A stretch of 64,000 nt of DNA from Paraburkholderia sp. FT54 (GTDB lineage: Bacteria > Pseudomonadota > Gammaproteobacteria > Burkholderiales > Burkholderiaceae), in the NCBI RefSeq assembly GCF_031585635.1, contig NZ_CP134195.1:2914001-2978000 (forward strand), read 5' to 3'. The number at the start of each line of letters is the position of its first letter. The first letter of the stretch is position 1. Position numbers and translations under genes: made by a program. Below, one piece after another: positions 36,875 to 46,225 of this stretch. The notes under the pieces are model-generated. The model searched no databases. It had not been told where the DNA came from and worked only from the letters and a program-made list of their open reading frames with translations.

Positions 36875-39800
36875 TCAATAGACGATCTCGATCGAGCTTC
36901 CCGCGAACTCGCCGCGCAAGGCGGCCAGCAGTTCGTCGGTCGGCTTCACGCGCCATGCGTCGCCCAGACGCATTTCACCTTCCGCATTCTGGCTGCGATA
37001 CACCACCTGCACGGCAAGCCCGTTCGGGATCTGTACGGCCTGACGCTGGCCACCGCCGCCATAGCCGCCACCATTTCGCCCGCCGCCGTTTCCACCACGC
37101 GATGAAGCCGCCGGCGCCGCTGCCGCTTGCGGTTCGTCCTTGCCCGCGCTATGCGCTTCGAGCACACGACGCAATGCCAGCGCGTCCGCATTGCCGTTCA
37201 TCTGCACCTTCACCGCTTCGGCGTAACGGCAGCGCGCGCGGCCGAGATCCATGACCGTGTCGACTGTAAAGCGGATGCCGCCCGTGAACGCGTCGTTACG
37301 CGCCTGGCCTTGAACCACCAGCAGTTCGTCTTCCTTGAACAGCTGCTTGTGCGCTTCGAACGTCTCGTTGAAAACCGTGACTTCGCACTGGCCGGTGCCG
37401 TCGTCGAGGAGCGCGATCAGCATCTTGCCTCGCTGGGTCATCTGCGTGCGCAGCGATGCGATCACACCCGCGACCAGCTTGTCGCGGCCTTCCTTCAGCT
37501 CGCCGATCTTCTGGCGCACGAAGCGGCGCACTTCGCCCTTGTAGGCGTCGAACAGATGGCCAGACAGATAGAAGCCGAGCGCGGCCTTCTCTTCCTGCAG
37601 CTTTTTCTTTTCCGGCCACTCCGGCTCGTCGACCAGCTCGTGACCTTGCGAGGGCGCATCGCCCATGTCGAACAGACCCGCTTGCAGCGCGTTGGCGCTC
37701 GCCTGCTCGGCCGCTTCCATGGCGAGCGAGACCGAAGCGATCAGTTGGGCGCGATTCGCATGCAAGGTGTCGAAGGCGCCGGCGCGGATCAAGGCTTCAA
37801 CCGTACGGCGGTTGACGATGCGGCGATCGACGCGGTTGCAGAAATCGAAGATGTCGATGAACGGACCTTCTTCACGCGCGCGCAGGATTTCTTCGATCGC
37901 GTTCTGGCCGCTGCCCTTGATCGCGCCGAGACCGTAGCGGATCGTTCTGGAACGTTTGCCGTCGGCTTCCGCCACCGGCTCGAAGCGGTACGCGGACAGA
38001 TTAACGTCCGGCGGCAGCACCGCCATCTTGTTCGTCAGACAGTCTTCGAACAGGATCTTGACCTTGTCCGTGTCGTCCATGGCGAGCGACATATTCGCCG
38101 CCATGAATTCCGCCGGATGGTGCGCCTTCAGCCACGCGGTGTAATACGCGAGCAGCGCATACGCAGCCGCGTGCGACTTGTTGAAGCCGTAGCCCGCGAA
38201 CTTCTCCATCAGGTCGAAGATTTCGTCGGCCTTCTCACTGGCCAGGCCGTTCTTCGCGGCGCCCTGGCGGAACAGCTCGCGATGCTCGGCCATTTCCTCG
38301 GCCTTCTTCTTACCCATCGCGCGACGCAGCAAGTCGGCGCCGCCCAGCGAGTAGCCGCCGATGATCTGCGCCATCTGCATGACCTGCTCCTGGTAGACCA
38401 TGATGCCGTAGGTCTCTTTCAGAACAGATTCGACCCGCGGATCCGGATACTCGACCACTTCGCGGCCGTGCTTACGCGCGCAGAAGCTCGGGATCAGGTC
38501 CATTGGGCCCGGACGGTACAACGCGACCAGCGCGATGATGTCCTCGAAGCGGTCAGGCTGCGCGTCTTTCAGCATGCCTTGCATGCCGCGGCTTTCCAGC
38601 TGGAACACGGCGACCGTATTCGCTTTCTTGAGGATCGAGAACGACGCCGGATCGTCGAGCGGCACCTGCCCGAGCGACCAGTCCTGCTTCGACGGATCGA
38701 GGCGGCGGATATAGCGCTCGGCCCAATCGAGAATCGTCAGCGTGGTCAGACCCAAAAAGTCGAACTTCACGAGGCCGACGGCTTCGACGTCGTCCTTGTC
38801 GTACTGGCTCACGACGCCGCTTTCATCGCCCTGCGTATACAGCGGACAGAAATCGGTTAGCTTGCCGGGCGCGATCAGCACGCCGCCCGCGTGCATGCCG
38901 ACGTTACGCGTCAGGCCTTCCACGCGCTGCGCGAGTTCGAGAAGTTGATGCACTTCGTCTTCGTTGTCGAAGCGCTCCTGCAGCAGCGGCTCTTCTTTCA
39001 TCGCGTCCGCGATGGTGACGTGCTTGCCCGGCTTGAACGGAATCAGCTTGGCGATACCGTCCGTGAACATGTAGCCGAGATCGAGCACCCGGCCGATGTC
39101 GCGCACCGCCGCCTTTGCCGCCATCGTGCCGAAGGTGGCGATCTGCGACACCGCGTCCGCACCGTACTTTTCCTTCACGTACTGGATCACGCGATCGCGG
39201 CCGTGCTGGCAGAAGTCGATGTCGAAGTCGGGCATGGACACCCGCTCCGGATTCAGGAAACGTTCGAACAGCAGGTTGTAGCGCAACGGATCGAGGTCGG
39301 TCACGCCGAGCGCGTACGCGACCAGCGAACCCGCGCCCGAGCCCCGGCCCGGTCCGACGGGCACGCCGTTGTTCTTGGCCCAGTTGATGAAGTCCGCCAC
39401 GATCAGGAAGTAGCCGGGAAAGCCCATCTTGATGATCGTGCCGCACTCGAATTCGAGGCGCTCGTAATACGTTGCTCGCTGCGCCGCACGCTCAGCTTCG
39501 TCCGGATATAACTGCTCGAGACGCTTCTCGAGGCCCTCTTTCGACAGAAGCACGAGGTAGTCGTCGAGCGACATGCCGTCGGGCGTCGGGAATAGCGGCA
39601 GCTTGGGCTTGCCGAGTTCGAGCGTGAGGTTGCAGCGCTTGGCGATTTCCACCGAATTGGCGAGCGCCGACGGAATGTCCGCGAACAGCGCAGCCATTTC
39701 TTCCTGGGTACGGAAGTACTGCTCGGACGTAAAACGCTTCGAGCGGCGCGGATTCGCCAGAATGTCGCCTTCGGAAATGCACACGCGCGCTTCGTGCGCG

Positions 39801-40444
39801 GTGAAGTCGTCCGGCGTCATGAACTGCATGGGATGCGTGGCGACCACCGGCAGTTTCAGCGACGCCGCGAGCGCAACCGCCTGCTGCACATACTGCTCGC
39901 CGCCCGGCAGACCACAGCGCTGCAACTCGATATAGAAGCCGCCCGGGAATACCTTCGCCCAATGCAACGCGTTACGTTTGGCCGCTTCTTCATTGCCCGC
40001 CGCGAGCGCGAGGCCGATGTCGCCCTGCTGCGCGCCGGACAGTGCAAGCAGCCCGACGCCCAGGCCGGATTCGAGCCAGCCGGCCTCGATTTCCGCGCGA
40101 CCGCGATACTGATTGGTGAGCGACGCCTTGCTGAGCAGTTCGCACAGGTTCAGATAGCCGACCCGGTCTTTCACCAGCAGCAGCAAACGGGAAGGCTTGT
40201 CGCGGTCGTCCGGATTGGTGATCCAGACGTCGCAGCCGGCAATGGGTTTGACCCCTTTGCCACGGGCTTCCTTGTAGAAACGGACGAGGCCGAATGCGTT
40301 GCCCAGATCGGTGAGGGCGAGCGCGCCCTGGCCGTCTTTGGCGGCGGCCTTGACGATGTCGTCAAGACGCACGATGCCGTCGGCAATCGAAAATTCGGAG
40401 TGAACGCGGAGATGAACGAAGCGGGGATCTGACATGGGCGACAT
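36875..40444 (-). CDS. dnaE: DNA polymerase III alpha subunit
   Basis: The replicative polymerase, 1189 residues. The PHP domain opens VHLRVHSEFSIADG. The polymerase active site has the paired aspartates of PDFDIDFCQHGRDR and the GPGRGSGAGSLVAYALG block. Tandem HhH and OB-fold regions follow (VTVFNETFEAHKQLF). About 56 residues from the C-terminus is a Gly-rich linker (SRGGNGGGRNGGGYGGGG), longer than in E. coli, before the last domain. The ATG at 40444 has GGAG six bases upstream; MSDPRF at 40435 is the alternative. It is transcribed alone, with a large antisense frame that is not coding. Confidence 0.97.
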   Translation of the reverse strand: MSPMSDPRFVHLRVHSEFSIADGIVRLDDIVKAAAKDGQGALALTDLGNAFGLVRFYKEARGKGVKPIAGCDVWITNPDDRDKPSRLLLLVKDRVGYLNLCELLSKASLTNQYRGRAEIEAGWLESGLGVGLLALSGAQQGDIGLALAAGNEEAAKRNALHWAKVFPGGFYIELQRCGLPGGEQYVQQAVALAASLKLPVVATHPMQFMTPDDFTAHEARVCISEGDILANPRRSKRFTSEQYFRTQEEMAALFADIPSALANSVEIAKRCNLTLELGKPKLPLFPTPDGMSLDDYLVLLSKEGLEKRLEQLYPDEAERAAQRATYYERLEFECGTIIKMGFPGYFLIVADFINWAKNNGVPVGPGRGSGAGSLVAYALGVTDLDPLRYNLLFERFLNPERVSMPDFDIDFCQHGRDRVIQYVKEKYGADAVSQIATFGTMAAKAAVRDIGRVLDLGYMFTDGIAKLIPFKPGKHVTIADAMKEEPLLQERFDNEDEVHQLLELAQRVEGLTRNVGMHAGGVLIAPGKLTDFCPLYTQGDESGVVSQYDKDDVEAVGLVKFDFLGLTTLTILDWAERYIRRLDPSKQDWSLGQVPLDDPASFSILKKANTVAVFQLESRGMQGMLKDAQPDRFEDIIALVALYRPGPMDLIPSFCARKHGREVVEYPDPRVESVLKETYGIMVYQEQVMQMAQIIGGYSLGGADLLRRAMGKKKAEEMAEHRELFRQGAAKNGLASEKADEIFDLMEKFAGYGFNKSHAAAYALLAYYTAWLKAHHPAEFMAANMSLAMDDTDKVKILFEDCLTNKMAVLPPDVNLSAYRFEPVAEADGKRSRTIRYGLGAIKGSGQNAIEEILRAREEGPFIDIFDFCNRVDRRIVNRRTVEALIRAGAFDTLHANRAQLIASVSLAMEAAEQASANALQAGLFDMGDAPSQGHELVDEPEWPEKKKLQEEKAALGFYLSGHLFDAYKGEVRRFVRQKIGELKEGRDKLVAGVIASLRTQMTQRGKMLIALLDDGTGQCEVTVFNETFEAHKQLFKEDELLVVQGQARNDAFTGGIRFTVDTVMDLGRARCRYAEAVKVQMNGNADALALRRVLEAHSAGKDEPQAAAAPAASSRGGNGGGRNGGGYGGGGQRQAVQIPNGLAVQVVYRSQNAEGEMRLGDAWRVKPTDELLAALRGEFAGSSIEIVY

Positions 40445-40447
40445 TGT

Positions 40448-40467
40448 AACTCCACCCTTCCGGAGTT
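40448..40467 (-). promoter_or_regulatory. Hairpin covering the dnaE ribosome-binding site
   Basis: In the dnaE leader, AACTCC (40467-40462) can pair with GGAGTT (40453-40448) around an 8-base loop. The second arm contains the GGAG that serves as ribosome site for the ATG at 40444. The 6-bp stem is weak but could reduce initiation. The pairing is seen in the sequence; any control is inference. Confidence 0.35.
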
Positions 40468-40775
40468 TTCAGGCCAAAACCGCGCGTTAGCCGATCGGCT
40501 TAGGACGCACACGCGGGAGCCGCTTGCATAGGCGGTCCTGAGCTTGCGGTGCATGCGGATGGCCGCTCGCGCGGAGCGCGACCGACAGCAAGTTCGCGGA
40601 CAATTTGCGCTACGGCAACCGGCTAGCCATTTGGCCGAGTCGGGCAAAGCGCCGGGTTGAGGGATAATACGGGTTTCGCTCTATTCGACGTGGCCGCGCC
40701 GCATGGCGTCTGAAGGCGGGCACCCCGCCGCGCCCGCTTTCCGCAAGGCCGGCCACTTCTTACTGCTGGACACTC

Positions 40776-41639
40776 ATGAGTATCGTCAATCTCTCTTCGT
40801 ATCAATTCGCGACTATCGAAGACACCGCCGCATGGCGCCCGTTCGTCACGGACCGCTGCAATGCGCTGGGCCTGAAGGGCACCGTTCTGCTCGCCCCGGA
40901 AGGCATCAACCTGTTCGTCGCCGGCACGCGTGAGAACACCGACGCCTTTATCGACTACATCCGCCACGACGCGCTGTTCGAAGGCAAGTTCGTGAATCTG
41001 CAGTTCAAGGAAAGCCTGTCGGACAAGCAGCCGTTCACCCGCATGCTGGTCAAGCTCAAGCGCGAGATCATCACGATGAAAAAGCCGGCCATTCGTCCTG
41101 AGCTTGGCCGCGCGCCGTTCGTCGACGCGCCGACACTGAAAAACTGGCTCGATCGCGGTCACGACGACCAGGGCCGTCCGGTCGCGATGCTCGACACGCG
41201 CAATGCGTTTGAAGTCGACGTCGGCACGTTCGACAACGCGCTCGACTACCGCATTACGAAATTCAGCGAGTTTCCCGAAGTGATCGAGCAGAATCGCGCC
41301 GACCTGGAAGGCAAGACGGTCGTGTCGTTCTGCACGGGAGGGATTCGCTGCGAAAAGGCCGCGATCCACATGAAGGAAGCCGGCATCGAGAACGTGTACC
41401 AGCTCGAAGGCGGCATTCTGAAATACTTCGAGGAAGTGGGCGGCGCGCATTATCACGGCGACTGCTTCGTGTTCGACTACCGCACCGCGCTCAATCCGCA
41501 ACTGGAACCGAGCAAGACCACGCAATGCTTCGGCTGCCGCGCGGTGGTTCCGCCGGAAGCACAAGAATCGCCCATGTACGTGGCGGGCAAGACGTGTCCG
41601 GAATGCCATCCGGACAGCAAGGCAGCGCGCGCCGCGTGA
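40776..41639 (+). CDS. trhO: tRNA uridine-34 hydroxylase (rhodanese-like YceA family)
   Basis: A 287-residue protein of the YceA/TrhO family, which makes 5-hydroxyuridine at the wobble position of tRNAs using O2. The N-terminal acylphosphatase-like part has [15 protein letters not shown]. The rhodanese domain has [20 protein letters not shown] and the catalytic loop [13 protein letters not shown]. The C-terminus has two CxxC pairs (CFGC, CPEC), typical of this family. gluQ, another tRNA-modification gene, follows 27 bases later, so a tRNA-modification operon is likely. Confidence 0.93.
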   Translation: MSIVNLSSYQFATIEDTAAWRPFVTDRCNALGLKGTVLLAPEGINLFVAGTRENTDAFIDYIRHDALFEGKFVNLQFKESLSDKQPFTRMLVKLKREIITMKKPAIRPELGRAPFVDAPTLKNWLDRGHDDQGRPVAMLDTRNAFEVDVGTFDNALDYRITKFSEFPEVIEQNRADLEGKTVVSFCTGGIRCEKAAIHMKEAGIENVYQLEGGILKYFEEVGGAHYHGDCFVFDYRTALNPQLEPSKTTQCFGCRAVVPPEAQESPMYVAGKTCPECHPDSKAARAA

Positions 41640-41666
41640 GGCTGGTGAAGCAGCGGCCATCCAGTC

Positions 41667-42557
41667 ATGACCTATCGCGGACGTTTCGCGCCCTCGCCCA
41701 CCGGGCCGCTGCATTTCGGCTCGCTGGTGAGCGCGCTCGCGAGCTGGCTGGACGCGCTTGCGCATCGAGGCTCGTGGCTCGTTCGCATTGAAGACATCGA
41801 CGGCCCGCGCACTGTGCCGGGCGCCGCCGAAGACATCCTTGCCACCCTTGAGCGCTTCGGCATGCATGCGGACGAACCGCCTGTCTGGCAAAGCAAGCGG
41901 ATGGCGCGCTACCAGCAAGCTTTGGATCAGTTGAAGGTTGCCGGTCTGATCTATCCATGCGGCTGCACGCGCAAGGAAATCGCCGATTCGCTGCTCAACG
42001 CGCATGCGCGCAACACGACTCTCGCCTACCCCGGCACCTGCCGCGACGGCCTGCACGGCAAACCGGCGCGCGCATGGCGCCTGCGCGTGCCCGACGGCGA
42101 CAGCGCGCTCATCACGTTCGAAGACCGCTGGCAGGGCAGGCAGACACAGAATCTGGCCACGGAAGTCGGCGATTTCGTGCTGAAACGCGCGGACGACCAA
42201 TGGGCGTATCAACTGGCGGTGGTCGTCGACGACGCGGACACGGGCATCACGCACATCGTGCGCGGCGCGGATTTGATGGATTCAACGGCACGACAGATCT
42301 ATTTGCAGCGCTGCCTGGGCGCGCCGACACCGGAGTATTTGCATGTGCCCGTCGTCACGAACGAACAGGGCGAAAAACTCAGCAAGCAGAACGGAGCCAC
42401 GGCGCTGGATAACGACAAACCGCTCGAGGCACTGAGCGCGGCGGCACGGCATCTTGGACTGGAGTTGGATAGAGCTGCCGCCCATACGACGCTAGACGAC
42501 TTTTATGCTGCAGCAACGGCGGCATGGGCAAAACGAATGGGCTTACCGGCAGCGTGA
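41667..42557 (+). CDS. gluQ: Glutamyl-Q tRNA(Asp) synthetase
   Basis: A 296-residue paralogue of the GluRS catalytic domain that attaches glutamate to queuosine-34 of tRNA(Asp). The class I motifs are present: HIGH-like [10 protein letters not shown] (residues ~10-19) and KMSKS-like KLSKQ. Four zinc-ligand-type residues are suggested by CGCTRKEI and YPGTCR. It lacks the anticodon-binding domain of full GluRS, as expected. Adjacent to trhO, so both genes act on tRNA anticodon modification. Confidence 0.94.
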   Translation: MTYRGRFAPSPTGPLHFGSLVSALASWLDALAHRGSWLVRIEDIDGPRTVPGAAEDILATLERFGMHADEPPVWQSKRMARYQQALDQLKVAGLIYPCGCTRKEIADSLLNAHARNTTLAYPGTCRDGLHGKPARAWRLRVPDGDSALITFEDRWQGRQTQNLATEVGDFVLKRADDQWAYQLAVVVDDADTGITHIVRGADLMDSTARQIYLQRCLGAPTPEYLHVPVVTNEQGEKLSKQNGATALDNDKPLEALSAAARHLGLELDRAAAHTTLDDFYAAATAAWAKRMGLPAA

Positions 42558-42760
42558 ACGCGATTCGCGTCTCGAAGTGATCTCGCCGTGCGCGGCGTGC
42601 ATTGCGCAGCCTGGCTGCGGCAACCGGCACACTTGGGCGGCGCGGGACGAGCTATTGCAGCGCCCCAAATTTGCCGCGTTTCAGGCGGCCCATCAGCCGA
42701 ACGGGCGCAGCGCCGTCCGCGTGGCGAACCGAACCGAGCCGTGCCAGCAAACCAGGAAAA

Positions 42761-44227
42761 TCAGGAAGACGACGACTTCCTCGGCATCCCGAACCCACCC
42801 AGCAGCGCTGCCAGCGGCTGCTTGGACGCCGCCTTTTGCGGCGCAGCGGAAGCAGCGGCTTCTTCGATCTTGCGAACCGAAGAAGGCGACGGCTCATAAG
42901 GCTTGAGGAAGAAATCATCCACAGGCTGCGCGCGATGATGATGCGGCCGGTCATGCGAACCCGACGACGCACCCGTGCGCCGGCGGCTGCCGCGGTCCTC
43001 ACGACCTTCGCTGCTACGCTCGCGACGCGGCGCGCGCTCTTCATGGTGATGCCGAACCGGCGCTTCCACCGTCAGTCGTTGCACATCCAGCGGACGCTTG
43101 ATCAGCTTCTCGATATCGGCAAGCTGCTTGCGCTCGTTCGGGCTGCACAGCGACAACGCATCGCCCGAAGCACCCGCGCGGCCGGTACGGCCGATCCGGT
43201 GCACGTAGTCTTCCGCATTGAACGGCAGATCGAAGTTGATCACCGCCGGCAGTTCCGCGATGTCCAGCCCGCGCGCGGCGACGTCAGTCGCCACCAGCGC
43301 TTCGATCTCGCCGCGCTTGAACGCGTCGAGCGCCTGCATCCGCTCATTCTGCGTGCGGTCGCCGTGAATCGCGGTTGCGACCACGCCGTCGCGCTCGAGG
43401 CTGCGCGCCAGACGGCTCGCGCCGATCTTGCTGTTGCAGAACACGATCACCTGCTTGAGACCGCGTTCACGAATCAGTTGCACGACCGCGCCGGTCTTGT
43501 CGCCCTCGGCGACTTCGTACACCACCTGCGTCACGTTGGTCGCGGTCGAGTTGCTGCGCGCGACTTCGATGGTCTGCGGGTTGCGCAGATACGTGGCGGC
43601 CAGCTTCTTGATTTCGCCCGAAAACGTGGCCGAAAACAGCAGCGTCTGGCGCTCTTTCGGCAGCAGGTTCAGGATGCGCTGCAGATCCGGCAGGAAGCCC
43701 ATGTCGAGCATCCGGTCGGCTTCGTCGAGCACGAGGATCTGCACCTGGCCGAGATTGGCCGTTTTCTGTTGCACGTGATCGAGCAGGCGGCCCGGCGTGG
43801 CGATCAGAATCTCGACGCCGCGGCGCAGTTGCTCGGATTGCGGATTCATATCCACGCCGCCGAACACCACCGCGCTGCGCAGCGCCGTGTGCTTAGCGTA
43901 CGCCTGCACGTTCGCGGCGACCTGGTCGGCCAGTTCGCGGGTCGGCGTGAGAATCAGCGCGCGCACCGGATGGCGCGCGGGCGAAGCGCTCGTGCTGGCC
44001 TGCGGCAGCAAGCGCTGGATGATCGGCAGCGAGAAGCTCGCGGTCTTGCCGGTGCCGGTCTGCGCGGCGCCCATCATGTCACGGCCGGCCAGCACGACGG
44101 GAATCGCCTGCTCCTGGATCGGCGTAGGGATGGTGTAGCCCGATTCTTTGACGGCTTTCAGGATGTCGGGCGCGAGGCCGAATTGATCAAAAGTCGCAGT
44201 GCTGGGCGTGACGGCTGTGTCGGACAT
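42761..44227 (-). CDS. rhlE: DEAD-box ATP-dependent RNA helicase, RhlE type
   Basis: A 488-residue DEAD-box helicase involved in ribosome assembly and RNA turnover. The motifs in order: Q motif FGLAPDILKAV and PTPIQEQAIP, motif I AQTGTGKT, Ia PTRELADQ, II VLDEADRML, III SAT, and VI HRIGRTGRAG. The ~100-residue tail is basic and disordered (RRERSSEGREDRGSRRR), typical of RhlE. It is convergent with gluQ. The 471-base leader contains overlapping hairpins, listed separately. The subfamily (RhlE rather than SrmB/DbpA) is by overall resemblance. Confidence 0.92.
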   Translation of the reverse strand: MSDTAVTPSTATFDQFGLAPDILKAVKESGYTIPTPIQEQAIPVVLAGRDMMGAAQTGTGKTASFSLPIIQRLLPQASTSASPARHPVRALILTPTRELADQVAANVQAYAKHTALRSAVVFGGVDMNPQSEQLRRGVEILIATPGRLLDHVQQKTANLGQVQILVLDEADRMLDMGFLPDLQRILNLLPKERQTLLFSATFSGEIKKLAATYLRNPQTIEVARSNSTATNVTQVVYEVAEGDKTGAVVQLIRERGLKQVIVFCNSKIGASRLARSLERDGVVATAIHGDRTQNERMQALDAFKRGEIEALVATDVAARGLDIAELPAVINFDLPFNAEDYVHRIGRTGRAGASGDALSLCSPNERKQLADIEKLIKRPLDVQRLTVEAPVRHHHEERAPRRERSSEGREDRGSRRRTGASSGSHDRPHHHRAQPVDDFFLKPYEPSPSSVRKIEEAAASAAPQKAASKQPLAALLGGFGMPRKSSSS

Positions 44228-44698
44228 GGTGGCTTTCGCTAAAAATGCGCTTGGCGCGTGCGCGCGGCAGCGGTCGGAACCGCAGAAGGCATTGTGATGA
44301 AGGCGGAGCCACGGCGTTCCGCACGGGACCCGTTGGTACTGTTAATACGGCGGGAAAAAATGCGGCCGGCTCCGGCCGGCGGAAACACCCGCCGGAAAGG
44401 CCGGTATTGTAGCACTTCAGCAAAAACACTCATGGCGCATGTGCCGGCTTTCTGCTTACGCCGGCGAAAGCCGATCGCCGACACGCCCCGCACCGGCCGA
44501 CAAATCGCGGCAAAGCCGTGGCGCGCGTCGCTCGCAGCGTAGTTCGTGGAGACGACAGTTGCGTGACAGCGTGTCGGTTCGGCGCCACCGCGATCGGCGC
44601 GCCGTCCGGGTTGCGATCGTGCGGGCGGCGTTGGCGCGTCTCAGCCGTCTCGCGGCTACGTCGCGTCGCCGCCTCACCGATTCAAGCTCCCCGCCGCC
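44228..44698. other. Long leader/intergenic region upstream of rhlE
   Basis: About 470 bases between the aldehyde dehydrogenase stop and the rhlE start, both leftward. 44345-44410 holds two overlapping G+C-rich hairpins and a T run (minus strand). A minus-strand TACAAT lies at 44405-44410, just before the hairpins. 44430-44690 has no gene; open frames there are short and Arg-rich. Confidence 0.5.
44355..44395 (-). terminator. Terminator with an overlapping competing hairpin
   Basis: Minus strand: CGGCCG (44378-44373), loop GAGC, CGGCCG (44368-44363), two bases, then six T (44360-44355), which is an intrinsic-terminator layout. Just before it CCGGCGG/CCGCCGG (44395-44389 and 44382-44376) can form another stem. 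The second arm of that stem overlaps the first arm of the terminator, so the two are mutually exclusive, as in attenuators. It lies ~300 bases past the dehydrogenase stop and ~130 before rhlE. It may simply end the upstream operon. Confidence 0.6.
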
Positions 44699-46135
44699 TC
44701 ACCACGTCTCGCGCATCACCATCAGCCGCATCTCGGTCATGTCCTCGATCGCGTAGCGCACGCCTTCACGCCCCAGCCCCGAGTCCTTCACGCCGCCATA
44801 CGGCATGTTGTCGACCCGGAACGACGGCACGTCGTTGATCACCACGCCGCCGACGTCGAGTTCGTCCCACGCGCGATGCGCATGCGCGAGCGAATCCGTG
44901 AACACGCCCGCCTGCAGGCCGAAGTCGCTGTCGTTGACGGTCGCGAGCGCGGCGCCGAAATCGTCGAAGCGCTCCAGAATCGCGACCGGCCCGAAGGCCT
45001 CCTTGCGATACAGATCCGTGTCGCGTTTCACGCCTTCGAGCAGCGTCGCCTCGAACATCGCGCCATCGACCTTGCCGCCCGCGACGATTTTCGCGCCCGC
45101 CTGCACCGCGCTCTCCATCCAGCCGGCGAGGCGTTTGGACTCCGATTCCGAGATCATCGGTCCGACGAAGGTCTTCTCGTCTTTCGGATCGCCCATCACC
45201 AGCGACCTGGTCTTGGCGATCAGCTTCTCGCGCAACGCATCATAGACCTTCGCGTGGACCAGAATGCGTTGCACGCCGATGCAGCTCTGTCCCGATTGAT
45301 AGAACGCGCCGAACGCCAGCCGGTCAACCACGTAGTCGAGCTTCTCGCTCTGATCGCCGTCGACGATCGCGGCCGCATTGCCGCCCAACTCCAGAATTAC
45401 CTTCTTCTTGCCGGCTTTCTTTTTCAGGTCCCAACCCACCGCGGGCGAGCCGGTGAAGGACAGCAATTTGAAGCGCTCGTCCGTGGTAAACAGATCGGCA
45501 CCGTCGCGATGCGCGGGAAGAATCGAGAATGCGCCTTTCGGCAAGTCGGTCTCCGCCAGAATCTCGCCCATGATAAGCGCGCCGACCGGCGTGCGGCTCG
45601 CCGGCTTCAACACGAAGGGCACACCCGCGGCGATGGCCGGCGCGACCTTGTGCGCGGTCAGGTTGAGCGGAAAATTGAATGGCGAAATAAACGAACACGG
45701 GCCGATCGGCACACGCTTTACATAGCCGTGATAGCCCTTGGCGCGCGGCGAAATCTCCAGGTTGACGATCTCACCGTCGATGCGCACCGCTTCCTCCGCG
45801 GCCACCTTGAACGTATCGATCAGACGCGTGACCTCGCCTTTCGAATCGTTGATCGGCTTGCCGGCTTCGATGCACAACGCGAGCGCCAGTTCGTCGTAGC
45901 GCTCGCGAAAGCGCTTCACGCAATGTTCGAGCACCGCCTGGCGCTTGAACGGGGGAAAGACGCGCAAGGCGGGCATGGCGTCGACGGCATGGCCGATCGC
46001 CTTGTCGATCGCGGTGGCGTCGGCCATCGCGACGCGGGTGGCGACTTCGCCGCTGAATTTATCGGTGACTTCGAGATCGGTGTTGGCGGCCACCGCAACG
46101 TTAGCGAGGTAGTACGGATAAGTCTTCTGCAACAT
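44699..46135 (-). CDS. NAD(P)-dependent aldehyde dehydrogenase
   Basis: A 478-residue ALDH-superfamily enzyme oxidising an aldehyde to an acid. The cofactor and active-site motifs are visible: ISPFNFPLNL, LKPASRTPVG, FTGSPAVGW, the catalytic Glu in LELGGNAA, the catalytic Cys in GQSCIGVQR and KEAFGPVA. The VDNMPYGGVKDSGLGREG end is typical. The ATG at 46135 has GGAG upstream. It lies 90 bases after the acetolactate-synthase-like gene on the same strand; together they may handle a 2-oxoacid-derived aldehyde (inference). The substrate is unknown. Confidence 0.92.
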   Translation of the reverse strand: MLQKTYPYYLANVAVAANTDLEVTDKFSGEVATRVAMADATAIDKAIGHAVDAMPALRVFPPFKRQAVLEHCVKRFRERYDELALALCIEAGKPINDSKGEVTRLIDTFKVAAEEAVRIDGEIVNLEISPRAKGYHGYVKRVPIGPCSFISPFNFPLNLTAHKVAPAIAAGVPFVLKPASRTPVGALIMGEILAETDLPKGAFSILPAHRDGADLFTTDERFKLLSFTGSPAVGWDLKKKAGKKKVILELGGNAAAIVDGDQSEKLDYVVDRLAFGAFYQSGQSCIGVQRILVHAKVYDALREKLIAKTRSLVMGDPKDEKTFVGPMISESESKRLAGWMESAVQAGAKIVAGGKVDGAMFEATLLEGVKRDTDLYRKEAFGPVAILERFDDFGAALATVNDSDFGLQAGVFTDSLAHAHRAWDELDVGGVVINDVPSFRVDNMPYGGVKDSGLGREGVRYAIEDMTEMRLMVMRETW

Positions 46136-46225
46136 GACGCGTCTCCTTGATCCGATGCCTGACAATAGAGAAGCTGCCAGCAAGGCCCATGCCCCGCGGC
46201 CGCTCCTGCGCCGTTCACTCGTGGT

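Noticed and set aside
37127..38860. 577-residue open frame antisense to dnaE
   Set aside because: Same codon-bias artefact; dnaE is certain.
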